From assembly GCF_014650035.1 (NCBI RefSeq), contig NZ_BMUE01000015.1:99579-163578 (forward strand): DNA of 64,000 nucleotides. Direction: 5' to 3'. The DNA is from Streptomyces lucensis JCM 4490. Its GTDB lineage: Bacteria; Actinomycetota; Actinomycetes; Streptomycetales; Streptomycetaceae. Under the pieces are notes generated by a model, which saw only the letters and a program-made list of their open reading frames with translations, had not been told where the DNA came from and searched no databases. This document shows positions 1 to 7,015 of this stretch, one piece after another. Numbering within the stretch: position 1 is the stretch's first letter; every line of letters begins with the position of its first letter. The position numbers and the translations under genes were made by a program.

Positions 1-238
1 AGCTCGCGACGGCGGTGACGGCACGGCCGGGCCCGACGGTGCCGTGGCCCGCGGCACCGGTGGACCCCGCGGAGGCGGTGGGTCCCGCCCACGCGATGAG
101 CCCCGCCGACACGATCGGCCCCGCGGATGCGGTGGGGGTGGCGAACGTGGCGGGTCCCGCGAACGCGGTGGGTGCCGCGAGGGCTATCGCAGCACCGGCG
201 GCGAAGGCGGCGGGCAGGGCGCGGACGGTGCGACGCAT
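1..238 (-). CDS. Secreted hexapeptide-repeat protein, N-terminal part only (cut by window edge)
   Basis: I read this frame directly from the minus strand. It has an ATG at 238-236 and a GAGGAG ribosome site eight bases upstream (252-247). The first residues, MRRTVRALPAAFAAG, followed by an alanine-rich stretch ending in AFA-G, form a good Sec signal peptide. After it come six-residue units rich in Gly, Pro, Ser and Ala: GPATFA, TPTASA, GPIVSA, GLIAWA, GPTASA, GSTGAA. The reading frame runs off the left edge, so the mature domain and function are unknown. It diverges from the thiamine-pyrophosphate enzyme at 625. Nearly all third positions are G or C, which supports coding. I do not recognise the family. 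Confidence 0.6.
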   Translation of the reverse strand, partial: MRRTVRALPAAFAAGAAIALAAPTAFAGPATFATPTASAGPIVSAGLIAWAGPTASAGSTGAAGHGTVGPGRAVTAVAS

Positions 239-624
239 GGGAGGGACTCCTCGACGACGGCGGGGCGGTCGGACGGCGGTACACCGGGGCACCGGTACGG
301 CGGTTCGGTCGGGCTGTCGGGCTGTCGGGCTGTCGGGCTGTCGGGCGGGGCACCGGTACGGCCGGCCGTGCGGCGCCTGGGCAGCGGGGTAGGGGTCGTG
401 CCCTCTTCCGCCATCACAGCCCGCGCACCGCCGTACCGCGCGCGGCCGGACCCCATTCGCGGGACACGCACGCCCGGGCGGGTGACGGACCGGAACCCGG
501 GCGAACGGGTGACCGGCGGTGCTCCGGCGGGCGGGCGGGCGCGAGGTTTTCGGCGCCCCCCGCAGGTGACTCGGTATCCGCTGACCGGACCGTCCGCTTC
601 GCACTCCATCCGGGAGGATCATCC
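239..624. other. Divergent intergenic region with short repeats
   Basis: This is the spacer between the divergent secreted-repeat gene and the thiamine-pyrophosphate enzyme. It holds an 8-bp microsatellite (308-347). A 16-bp direct repeat, CGGGGCACCGGTACGG, lies at 285-300 and 346-361, flanking the microsatellite. The ribosome site GGGAGGA of the next gene is at 612-618. I saw no convincing promoter hexamers. Apparent long frames here are GC-rich shadows. Confidence 0.5.
308..347. repeat. 8-bp tandem microsatellite (about five units)
   Basis: The unit GTCGGGCT is repeated head to tail four times from 308, followed by a fifth unit with one change (ending CG). It sits between two copies of a 16-bp direct repeat in a divergent promoter region, so copy-number change could alter promoter spacing. 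Confidence 0.9.
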
Positions 625-2421
625 ATGAGCACCAAGGTCTCCGACCACATCCTCGAGCGCCTGCGTGCCTGGGGCGTGGAGCAGGTCTTCGGCTATCCGG
701 GCGACGGCATCAACGGGCTGCTCGCCGCCTGGGCCCGTGCCGATGACCAGCCACGGTTCATCCAGTCCCGGCACGAGGAGATGTCCGCGTTCGAGGCCGT
801 CGGGTACGCCAAGTTCAGCGGTCGGCTGGGAGTGTGCGCGGCGACCTCGGGTCCCGGCGCGATCCACCTGCTCAACGGGCTGTACGACGCCAAGCTGGAC
901 CATGTGCCGGTGCTGGCGATCGTCGGCCAGACCAACCGGACCGCGATGGGCGGCTCCTACCAGCAGGAAGTGGACCTGCATACGCTGTACAAGGACGTCG
1001 CCTCGGACTTCGTCGAGACGGTCATGGTGCCGGAGCAGCTGCCGAACGTGCTGGACCGGGCGATCCGCACCGCCTACGCCCGGCGCTGCCCGACCGCCCT
1101 GATCATCCCCGCCGACGTGCAGGAGCTGGACTACTCGGCGCCCACGCACGAGTTCAAGATGGTGCCCTCCAGCCTGGGGATGAGCGACTACACGGCGACC
1201 CCGACGGACGACGCGCTGCGCCGGGCGGCGGACGTGCTGAACGCGGGCGACAAGCCGGCGATCCTGATCGGGCAGGGCGCCGCGGGCGCCGTCGCGGAGG
1301 TGCGCGAGGTCGCCGAGCTGCTCGGCGCGGGCGTCGCCAAGGCCCTGCTCGGCAAGGACGTGCTGAGCGACGAACTGCCCTACGTCACCGGCCCGATCGG
1401 GCTGCTGGGCAGCAGGCCGTCGTACGAGCTGATGCGGGACTGCGACACGCTGCTGACGATCGGTTCGTCGTTCCCGTACACGCAGTTCATGCCGGAGTTC
1501 GGCAAGGCGCGCGGGGTGCAGATCGACATCGACCCGCACATGGTCGGCATGCGCTACCCGTACGAGGTGAACCTCGTCGGCGACGCGCGGGCGACCCTGC
1601 GGCGGCTGATCCCGCTGCTGGACACCGACCGGGGCGGCCGCGAGTGGCACGACACCGTGTGCGCGAACGTCAAGCGCTGGCACGAGACGATGGAACGGCG
1701 GGCCGGGCTCTCGGCCGACCCGATCAATCCCGAGTTCGTGGCCCGGGCGCTCGATCCGCTGCTGCCGGACAACGCGATCCTCACCTCCGACTCCGGTTCG
1801 GTGGCCAACTGGTACGCCCGGCACATCACCATGCGGCCCGGCATGCGCGGCTCCCTGTCCGGGACGCTGGCGACGATGGGGCCGGGCGTGCCGTACGCGA
1901 TCGGCGCGAAGTTCGCGCACCCCGACCGGCCGGTGTTCGCACTCGTCGGGGACGGTGCGATGCAGATGAACGGGCTGGCGGAGATGATCACGGCGGCCAA
2001 GTACCGGGATCGCTGGTCGGATCCGCGGCTGGTGGTGGGGGTGTGGAACAACCGGGACCTGAACCAGGTGACGTGGGAGATGCGCGCGATGGAGGGCTCT
2101 CCGTCGTTCCTGCCGTCGCAGGAGATCCCGGACGTGCAGTACGCGGCGTTCGCCCGCTCCCTGGGTCTGACCGGTGTACGGGTGGAGAAGCCGGAGGACG
2201 TGGAGGCGGGCTGGCGGGCGGCACTGGAGGCCGACGGGCCGGCCGTGGTCGAGTTCCTCACCGACCCGGCCGTACCGCCGATTCCGCCGCACGCCACCTG
2301 GGAGCAGATGGAGGCGACGGCCGCGTCGATCCTGAAGGGCGACGCCGACCGCGGCTCGATGATCAAGCAGGGCCTGAAGGCCAAGGTGCAGGAGTTCCTC
2401 CCCGGCCGGGACAAGGGATAG
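625..2421 (+). CDS. Thiamine-pyrophosphate-requiring enzyme, pyruvate oxidase/dehydrogenase (PoxB) type
   Basis: A 598-residue protein of the acetolactate synthase/pyruvate oxidase superfamily. The order is an N-terminal Pyr domain with the cofactor-activating glutamate region (SRHEEMSAFEA, about residues 53-63), a central Rossmann-like domain, and a C-terminal PP domain. The TPP/Mg motif is VGDGAMQMNG followed about 20 residues later by GVWNN. Family members decarboxylate pyruvate or related 2-oxo acids and pass electrons to quinone or oxygen; I cannot fix the substrate or acceptor. The ATG at 625 has a strong GGGAGGA site seven bases upstream, so much longer in-frame extensions are rejected. 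It appears to be monocistronic; the next gene is 275 bases downstream. Confidence 0.9.
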   Translation: MSTKVSDHILERLRAWGVEQVFGYPGDGINGLLAAWARADDQPRFIQSRHEEMSAFEAVGYAKFSGRLGVCAATSGPGAIHLLNGLYDAKLDHVPVLAIVGQTNRTAMGGSYQQEVDLHTLYKDVASDFVETVMVPEQLPNVLDRAIRTAYARRCPTALIIPADVQELDYSAPTHEFKMVPSSLGMSDYTATPTDDALRRAADVLNAGDKPAILIGQGAAGAVAEVREVAELLGAGVAKALLGKDVLSDELPYVTGPIGLLGSRPSYELMRDCDTLLTIGSSFPYTQFMPEFGKARGVQIDIDPHMVGMRYPYEVNLVGDARATLRRLIPLLDTDRGGREWHDTVCANVKRWHETMERRAGLSADPINPEFVARALDPLLPDNAILTSDSGSVANWYARHITMRPGMRGSLSGTLATMGPGVPYAIGAKFAHPDRPVFALVGDGAMQMNGLAEMITAAKYRDRWSDPRLVVGVWNNRDLNQVTWEMRAMEGSPSFLPSQEIPDVQYAAFARSLGLTGVRVEKPEDVEAGWRAALEADGPAVVEFLTDPAVPPIPPHATWEQMEATAASILKGDADRGSMIKQGLKAKVQEFLPGRDKG

Positions 2422-2696
2422 CCACGACGGCCGGGGCCCTCCCGCGCTCACGCCGGGGATCGGTGCGGCCGGTATGACGCTGAGCGTCCTGCCCAACCTC
2501 CTCTCACCGCTTCGAACGATGCGCGCGGTGCCCGCCGGGCAGGCCCCCGAGTTCGCCCGTTGACGCGGCCGTCCGGTGGGATCTCACCCGGAGTGCGGGG
2601 TGTGTGCTCGCGGGAACGGCGCTCCTCGCGGGGCCGGCTGTTACACGACCGCCCCACCGGGTACGCGGTGCGGATCCCGACCCTCTGGAGGGAGAC

Positions 2697-3074
2697 ATGC
2701 AGCGAGGCAGTGACCGGCTGAGCGTCCACCGCGACGACGAGATGAAGCACGAACTGAAGGGACTGCTGAGGTCCGGGCACCCGACGCGCGCCGAGGAGTG
2801 GCACGACCCTGAACCGGCCGCGGACGACGACCCGGAGGTGTGGAGCGGGCCCGTGGGCGGTCTGGGATCCCCGGCGTCACTGGAGCGGGTACGTGCGGAG
2901 CTGACCCGCACCGTGAGCCGTGGTTCGTTCCCGGCGACCGCGCGGGACCTGACCCGGATGCTGCGCCGGAAGAACGCGCCGGGCGGACTGGTCGACGCGG
3001 TGGCGCAGCTGCCGCCGTCGGCGCGCTACGAGAACGTGCAGCAGCTGGCACAGGCGCTGGCGGGAGGCGAATGA
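2697..3074 (+). CDS. DUF2795 domain protein
   Basis: A 125-residue cytoplasmic protein. Its C-terminal half (about residues 60-125) matches the DUF2795 pattern: a helix beginning LERVRAELTRTV, then FPATARDLTRMLRRKNAP and a final helical stretch with LPPSARYENVQQLAQAL. Such small proteins are common in actinomycetes and have no firm biochemical role. The ATG at 2697 follows the strong site GGAGGGAGAC, so the upstream in-frame start at 2604 is unlikely. Its stop overlaps the start of a possible small downstream frame (ATGA at 3071-3074). Confidence 0.85.
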   Translation: MQRGSDRLSVHRDDEMKHELKGLLRSGHPTRAEEWHDPEPAADDDPEVWSGPVGGLGSPASLERVRAELTRTVSRGSFPATARDLTRMLRRKNAPGGLVDAVAQLPPSARYENVQQLAQALAGGE

Positions 3075-3415
3075 GCGGGGACGGGGCCGCGCGGATCGCC
3101 TCGGCCGGCGCCGCCGTCGACGTCGGCGAGGTGACCACGCGCTTCCTGCTGCGCGGGCCGCTGCCCGGATGGTTCGTGCCGGGGGCCGCCGACCGGGCGA
3201 CGCACAGACGGTCCCGGGCCGAGGACACGGAGGGGACGAAGGAGTCCCTGATCCCCTCTGCGGTCGCCGCCGCGGGGCGGGCGCGGGGATCCGGACGCCC
3301 GGCGCCCGGTGCCGCGCCGGGGCCCGCTGTCGCCCGGCTGTGCGGCGGGCATCGGCCCGCCCCCCGGGGCGTGTGTGCTCCTGGCGTACGGCGAGGAACC
3401 GCCGCGCTGCGGTAG
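3071..3415 (+). CDS. Possible small hypothetical protein, translationally coupled
   Basis: A 114-codon frame opens with an ATG overlapping the stop of the DUF2795 gene (ATGA), with GGGAGG four to five bases upstream. The first 60 or so codons have the expected very high third-position GC, but the tail (from about 3290) turns into low-complexity Pro/Arg/Gly/Ala sequence that looks non-coding. I recognise no domain. It could be a true coupled gene, the decayed remnant of a longer one, or simple readthrough of GC-rich spacer. If it is not real, 3075-3488 is an otherwise empty spacer. Confidence 0.3.
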   Translation: MSGDGAARIASAGAAVDVGEVTTRFLLRGPLPGWFVPGAADRATHRRSRAEDTEGTKESLIPSAVAAAGRARGSGRPAPGAAPGPAVARLCGGHRPAPRGVCAPGVRRGTAALR

Positions 3416-3488
3416 GGCGGCCGGGGACAGGATGCGGCGCGCGGGCGGCTCGGGCCGCGCCGGGCGCCGGGGAAGGAAGCTGAGAATC

Positions 3489-4031
3489 ATGCGTATCGCG
3501 TTTCTGGTGGCGCCCGAGGGCGTCGAGCAGGTGGAGCTGACCGAGCCGTGGAAGGCGGCCTCGGACGCCGGGCACGAGCCGGTGCTGGTCTCGACCGAGC
3601 CGGGGAAGATCCAGGCGTTCAACCATCTCGACAAGGCGGACACGTTCCCGGTGGACGAGGTGGCCGGCGAGGCGTCGGCCGGTTCGTTCGGGGGTCTGGT
3701 GCTGCCCGGCGGGGTGGCCAACCCGGACTTCCTGCGGATGGACGAGAAGGCCGTCGCGTTCGTGAAGGACTTCTTCGAGCAGGGCCGTCCGGTGGCGGCG
3801 ATCTGCCATGCGCCGTGGACGCTGGTGGAGGCGGACGTGGTGCGCGGCCGGGTGCTGACGTCCTGGCCGAGCCTGCGGACGGACATCTCCAACGCGGGCG
3901 GCACCTGGGTGGACGAGCAGGTGAAGATCTGCGACCACGGTTCCAGCCGGCTGGTCACGAGCCGTAAGCCGGACGATCTGAAGGCGTTCTGCGAGGCGTT
4001 CCTGCACGTGTTCGCCGGCGAGCCCGGCTGA
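3489..4031 (+). CDS. DJ-1/PfpI family protein (type-1 glutamine-amidotransferase-like)
   Basis: A 180-residue single-domain protein. The fold markers are MRIAFLVAPEGVEQVEL at the N-terminus, LVLPGGVANPDFLR near residue 75, and the nucleophile elbow AAICHAPW (Cys about residue 106, followed by His), which is the PfpI-subfamily signature. Members act as general-stress deglycase/chaperone or peptidase-like proteins in the cytoplasm; the exact activity is debated, so I do not assign one. The ATG at 3489 was chosen because the alignable domain begins there and GGAAGG lies upstream. The gene converges on the DUF6158-like gene across a strong hairpin. Confidence 0.88.
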   Translation: MRIAFLVAPEGVEQVELTEPWKAASDAGHEPVLVSTEPGKIQAFNHLDKADTFPVDEVAGEASAGSFGGLVLPGGVANPDFLRMDEKAVAFVKDFFEQGRPVAAICHAPWTLVEADVVRGRVLTSWPSLRTDISNAGGTWVDEQVKICDHGSSRLVTSRKPDDLKAFCEAFLHVFAGEPG

Positions 4032-4045
4032 TCGGCCGCGTGCGT

Positions 4046-4077
4046 CGAGGGGCCGGCCCGTGCGGGCCGGCCCCTCG
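4046..4077. terminator. Bidirectional hairpin terminator
   Basis: A perfect 14-bp stem (CGAGGGGCCGGCCC at 4046-4059, its complement at 4064-4077) with a four-base loop GTGC lies between the convergent PfpI and DUF6158-like genes. There is no T-tract, which is usual in high-GC actinomycetes. Confidence 0.75.
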
Positions 4078-4086
4078 GCGTGGGGA

Positions 4087-4344
4087 TCAGGTGCCCGGCG
4101 TGCCCGGAGCCGCCGCCTCCGAGCAACCGCGTTCACGGGCGCCCTCGCGCGTGCGGCCCGCGCTGACCAGGCGGCTTGGATTGCGGCGCAGGTACTCGCC
4201 CTCCAGCTGCGCCATGCGCTCGTTGTGGGCGCGCAGCGCGTCGTTCGAGGCGTACAGGAGGGTGTCGTGGCGCGTGCGGTGGATCGTCTCCAGCTCCTTC
4301 ATGAGCTGCTGGTCGTCCAGCCGGCTGGGGTCGACTCCGGTCAT
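4087..4344 (-). CDS. Small conserved DUF6158-like protein
   Basis: An 85-residue soluble, helix-forming protein: MTGVDPSRLDDQQLMKELE, then a charged helix with HRTRHDTLLYASNDALRAHN and RMAQLEGEYLRRNP. This matches small Streptomyces proteins annotated DUF6158, whose function is unknown. I chose ATG 4344 because GCGGGGAACC lies just upstream; the ATG at 4374 (adding MNEHDERGTT) is possible. The C-terminal residues after about 70 are low complexity. It is probably transcribed from the divergent region shared with the cyclitol cluster. Confidence 0.75.
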   Translation of the reverse strand: MTGVDPSRLDDQQLMKELETIHRTRHDTLLYASNDALRAHNERMAQLEGEYLRRNPSRLVSAGRTREGARERGCSEAAAPGTPGT

Positions 4345-4970
4345 GGTGGTTCCCCGCTCGTCGTGTTCGTTCATGCGGTCCGGGTACCCGCCCGGCGGCA
4401 CCGCCCCCGAGCGTCTTCGGGGAGGAGTCCACAGAGCTCGCGTTCCTGGATCCACTGTACGAACATCCGGGGTCCGGGGCCTGCGCGGGCGGGTCGAGAG
4501 TTCCCCGATACCGCCTGAATGGTTACCGGCGGTATGCCGCGAACATGTGCCTGCATGGGCCATCCAACGCGTCTCACCCCGCAAGACGCAACACGCCGAA
4601 CGGCCGTGATCTGCACCACACGCACGACAGTTAAAGCTTATACCACTTGCGGAATTCCGGAGCGGGAAGGTCCGCCCCCGTAGGTCGCCAGGCGCATATT
4701 TTCAGTCCCTCCCCGCACGGGCCGGAATGGCCCCGCGGGCGGTCGCCACGGACTGGCGGACAGGGGAGGGGAATGCCGTTTCAGCCATGACGCGCCGCAC
4801 CGGCGCCGACGGTCCGGCGGGCCCCCGAGACACAGAGGCGACTCCTCACCTCCGTCAAACGAGACAGACATAACCAGACATTTGACTCATTCTCCGTGAT
4901 TGGAAGCGCGCCATCCTCGATGTATGTTTCGGCGTGCAACAAACCCGACGCCGTTCCCGTCGGTCCGACC
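4345..4970. other. AT-richer divergent leader before the cyclitol cluster
   Basis: This stretch of about 640 bases lies between the DUF6158-like gene and the cyclase. Parts are much less GC-rich than their surroundings: TTAAAGCTTATA at 4631-4642, CATATTTTC near 4696, and CAAACGAGACAGACATAAC near 4856-4875. A TTGACT hexamer at 4882-4887 could be a -35 element, but I find no well-spaced -10. There is no gene I can support. The composition fits a regulated promoter region of acquired DNA. Confidence 0.5.
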
Positions 4971-4989
4971 GGAGGAAAGAGTCACCTTG
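4971..4989 (+). promoter_or_regulatory. Ribosome site and TTG start of the cyclase
   Basis: GGAGGAAAG at 4971-4979 is followed by TTG at 4987-4989. Neither the TTG at 4900 nor the ATG at 4924 has a comparable site. A 402-residue product results, close to the usual length of sedoheptulose-7-phosphate cyclases. TTG is a weak start, consistent with low or conditional expression. Confidence 0.7.
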
Positions 4990-6195
4990 AAGGACACGGC
5001 ACGTCAGCAGAGCTGGAAAATCCAGACGGAATTACCCGTCGAGTACGAGATAGTCGAAAGTCATGGTCTGTTCGACCCCGAGAACCCCGATCTCCTCAGC
5101 CTTCCCGGGGGGCGCCGGAGTACGGGTACCCGCCTAGTCGTCCTCGACCATTCCGTCGAGGAGTTATACGGCGCGGAAATCCGCGGCTACTTCTCGAAGA
5201 ATCGAGTGATGGTCGATTATCTGACGCTTCCCGGCTCGGAGGAGAATAAATCCATCGAGCGCGTACTGGAAGTGGTCAACAAGCTCAACGACGTCGGCAC
5301 CAACCGCCTCAGCTCCCCGCCCATCGTCATAGGAGGCGGTGTCGTCGCTGACGTGGTCGGGCTCGCCGCGAGCCTCTACCGGCGGGGAATCCCCTTCGTC
5401 CGGGTGCCCACCACCCTGCTCGGGCAGGTCGATGTCAGCGTCGCCGCCAAGTCCGGCATCAACTACGGGGGATACCGCAACCGCCTCGGCGCCTACACCC
5501 CTCCTCCGAGGACACTGATCGACCGTGGCTTCCTCGCCACCGTTCCCGACCGGCAACTGCGCAACGGCATGGGCGAGATCTTCAAGATGGCCCTCATCAA
5601 GGACCTCCGTCTCTTCGAACTCCTGGAGGAGTACGGCCCGGAACTCATCGCGACGCGCTTCCAGGACCCGGACTCCACGAGCACCAGCCTGCCGGGCACG
5701 GTGGCCGACGAGGTCATCGGCCGGGCCATCGCGGGAATGGCCGAGGAGCTCCAGCCCAACCTGTGGGAGAAGGATCTCCAGCGATCGGTGGACTACGGGC
5801 ACTCCTTCTCCCCGCTGGTGGAGATGCGCGCCCTTCCCGAACTGCTGCACGGCGAGGCCGTGGCCATGGACTGTGTCTTCTCCGCCCTCATCGCCGCCGG
5901 CCGCGGCCTGATCGGCAGCGCCCAGCTGGAGCGCATCGTCGCGGTGGCACGGCGCATGGGACTCGAACCCTCCCACCCGCTCTTCTGCGACGTGGCACTC
6001 GTCCTCGACGGCCTCGCGGACACCGTGCGCCACCGCGACGGCCGGCAGAACCTGCCGATGCTCACCGGGATCGGCCAGGTCTGCTTCCTCAACGACGTCA
6101 CCGAGAACGAGATCGAGCGCGCCTGCGCCGGGATGGGCCGCCTGCTCGACGCGAACGCGGCTCGGCCGGAGCAGTGCATCGGGTCCGAGCTGTGA
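4987..6195 (+). CDS. Sedoheptulose-7-phosphate cyclase (2-epi-5-epi-valiolone synthase-like)
   Basis: A 402-residue member of the dehydroquinate-synthase-like sugar phosphate cyclases that close sedoheptulose 7-phosphate into a C7 cyclitol using NAD and a metal. The NAD region is IGGGVVADVVGLAASLYRRG (about 115-133), followed by PTTLLGQVDVSVAAKSG. The predicted metal ligands are Glu197 (NGMGEIFKMALIKD), His272 (DYGHSFSP) and His288 (LLHGEAVAMD). The EELQPNLWEKDL and RHRDGRQNLP stretches resemble the EEVS/EVS/DDGS branch rather than AroB. I cannot decide by eye which product (2-epi-5-epi-valiolone, 2-epi-valiolone or desmethyl-4-deoxygadusol) is made. Codon 60 (5164-5166) is TTA, which implies dependence on bldA tRNA. 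The stop overlaps the next start (GTGA). Confidence 0.9.
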   Translation: MKDTARQQSWKIQTELPVEYEIVESHGLFDPENPDLLSLPGGRRSTGTRLVVLDHSVEELYGAEIRGYFSKNRVMVDYLTLPGSEENKSIERVLEVVNKLNDVGTNRLSSPPIVIGGGVVADVVGLAASLYRRGIPFVRVPTTLLGQVDVSVAAKSGINYGGYRNRLGAYTPPPRTLIDRGFLATVPDRQLRNGMGEIFKMALIKDLRLFELLEEYGPELIATRFQDPDSTSTSLPGTVADEVIGRAIAGMAEELQPNLWEKDLQRSVDYGHSFSPLVEMRALPELLHGEAVAMDCVFSALIAAGRGLIGSAQLERIVAVARRMGLEPSHPLFCDVALVLDGLADTVRHRDGRQNLPMLTGIGQVCFLNDVTENEIERACAGMGRLLDANAARPEQCIGSEL

Positions 6196-6971
6196 CCGAG
6201 GACACCGGCACCCGGAGCTCGGTGGACCGGAAGGTCGTGGTCGTCACCGGCGGCAGCTCGGGCATCGGCCGGGCTTCCGCCGCGGTGTTCGCCGAGGCGG
6301 GTATGCGGGTCGTCATCGCCGCCCGCAGCCAGGAGCGCGGTGCGGAGGCCGAGCACGAGATCCGGTCGCGCGGGGGTGAGGCGCACTTCGTCCGCTGCGA
6401 CGTCTCCGACCCGGACCAGGTCCGGAACATGTTCGCCCGAGCGGTCGAGCGGTACGGCCGGGTGGATTGCGCCTTCAACAACGCTGGTGTGTCCGGCGAC
6501 GGGCGCCTCGCGGACCTCGCGCCGCAGGACTTCGACCGGGCCTTCGCGGTCAACACCCGTGGCCTGTGGCTCTGCATGCGGGAGGAGCTGCGGCTGATGT
6601 CCGCCCAGAAGGACGGCGGCAGCATCGTCAACAACACGTCGGTGCACGGCATCCGCACGGTCTTCCCGGGAATCGGCGCCTACGTCGCGTCCAAGCACGC
6701 CGCGGTGGCCCTGACCCGGATGGCGGCGATGGAGCATGCGCGCGAGGGCCTCCGCGTGAACGCGCTCGCCCCCGGCCCCGTCGAGTCCGAGATGCTGGCC
6801 GCGTCGGAGGCTGCCGTCGGCGGTGCGACGACCTGGCGCGGGCTGATCCCGTCCGGGGAGATCGGCACCGCGCGCCAGGTCGCCGAGGTGGCCCTGTGGC
6901 TGTTCTCCACCGCTTCCTCGTACGTCAACGGGCAAGTCATCGGCGTCGACGGCGGATTCCTGGCGACGTGA
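6192..6971 (+). CDS. Short-chain dehydrogenase/reductase (SDR)
   Basis: A 259-residue classical SDR. It shows the cofactor motif TGGSSGIG (19-26), NNAG (97-100), catalytic Ser150 (NNTSVHG), and Tyr164/Lys168 in YVASK. The C-terminus reads VIGVDGGFLAT, typical of the family. The residues after beta-2 (AARSQER) favour NADP. The GTG start overlaps the cyclase stop by four bases, so the two are translationally coupled, and it is the obvious candidate to reduce or oxidise a ring hydroxyl of the cyclitol. A GMC gene follows 44 bases downstream. Substrate unknown. Confidence 0.9.
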   Translation: MTEDTGTRSSVDRKVVVVTGGSSGIGRASAAVFAEAGMRVVIAARSQERGAEAEHEIRSRGGEAHFVRCDVSDPDQVRNMFARAVERYGRVDCAFNNAGVSGDGRLADLAPQDFDRAFAVNTRGLWLCMREELRLMSAQKDGGSIVNNTSVHGIRTVFPGIGAYVASKHAAVALTRMAAMEHAREGLRVNALAPGPVESEMLAASEAAVGGATTWRGLIPSGEIGTARQVAEVALWLFSTASSYVNGQVIGVDGGFLAT

Positions 6972-7015
6972 CCCGCTCGTCTCCCCACCCGCCGCACGGA
7001 CCGAAGGACACACCC

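Noticed and set aside
4987..6195. Dehydroquinate synthase (aroB)
   Set aside because: The protein is longer than typical AroB, carries cyclase-branch stretches such as EELQPNLWEKDL, and has no shikimate-pathway neighbours.
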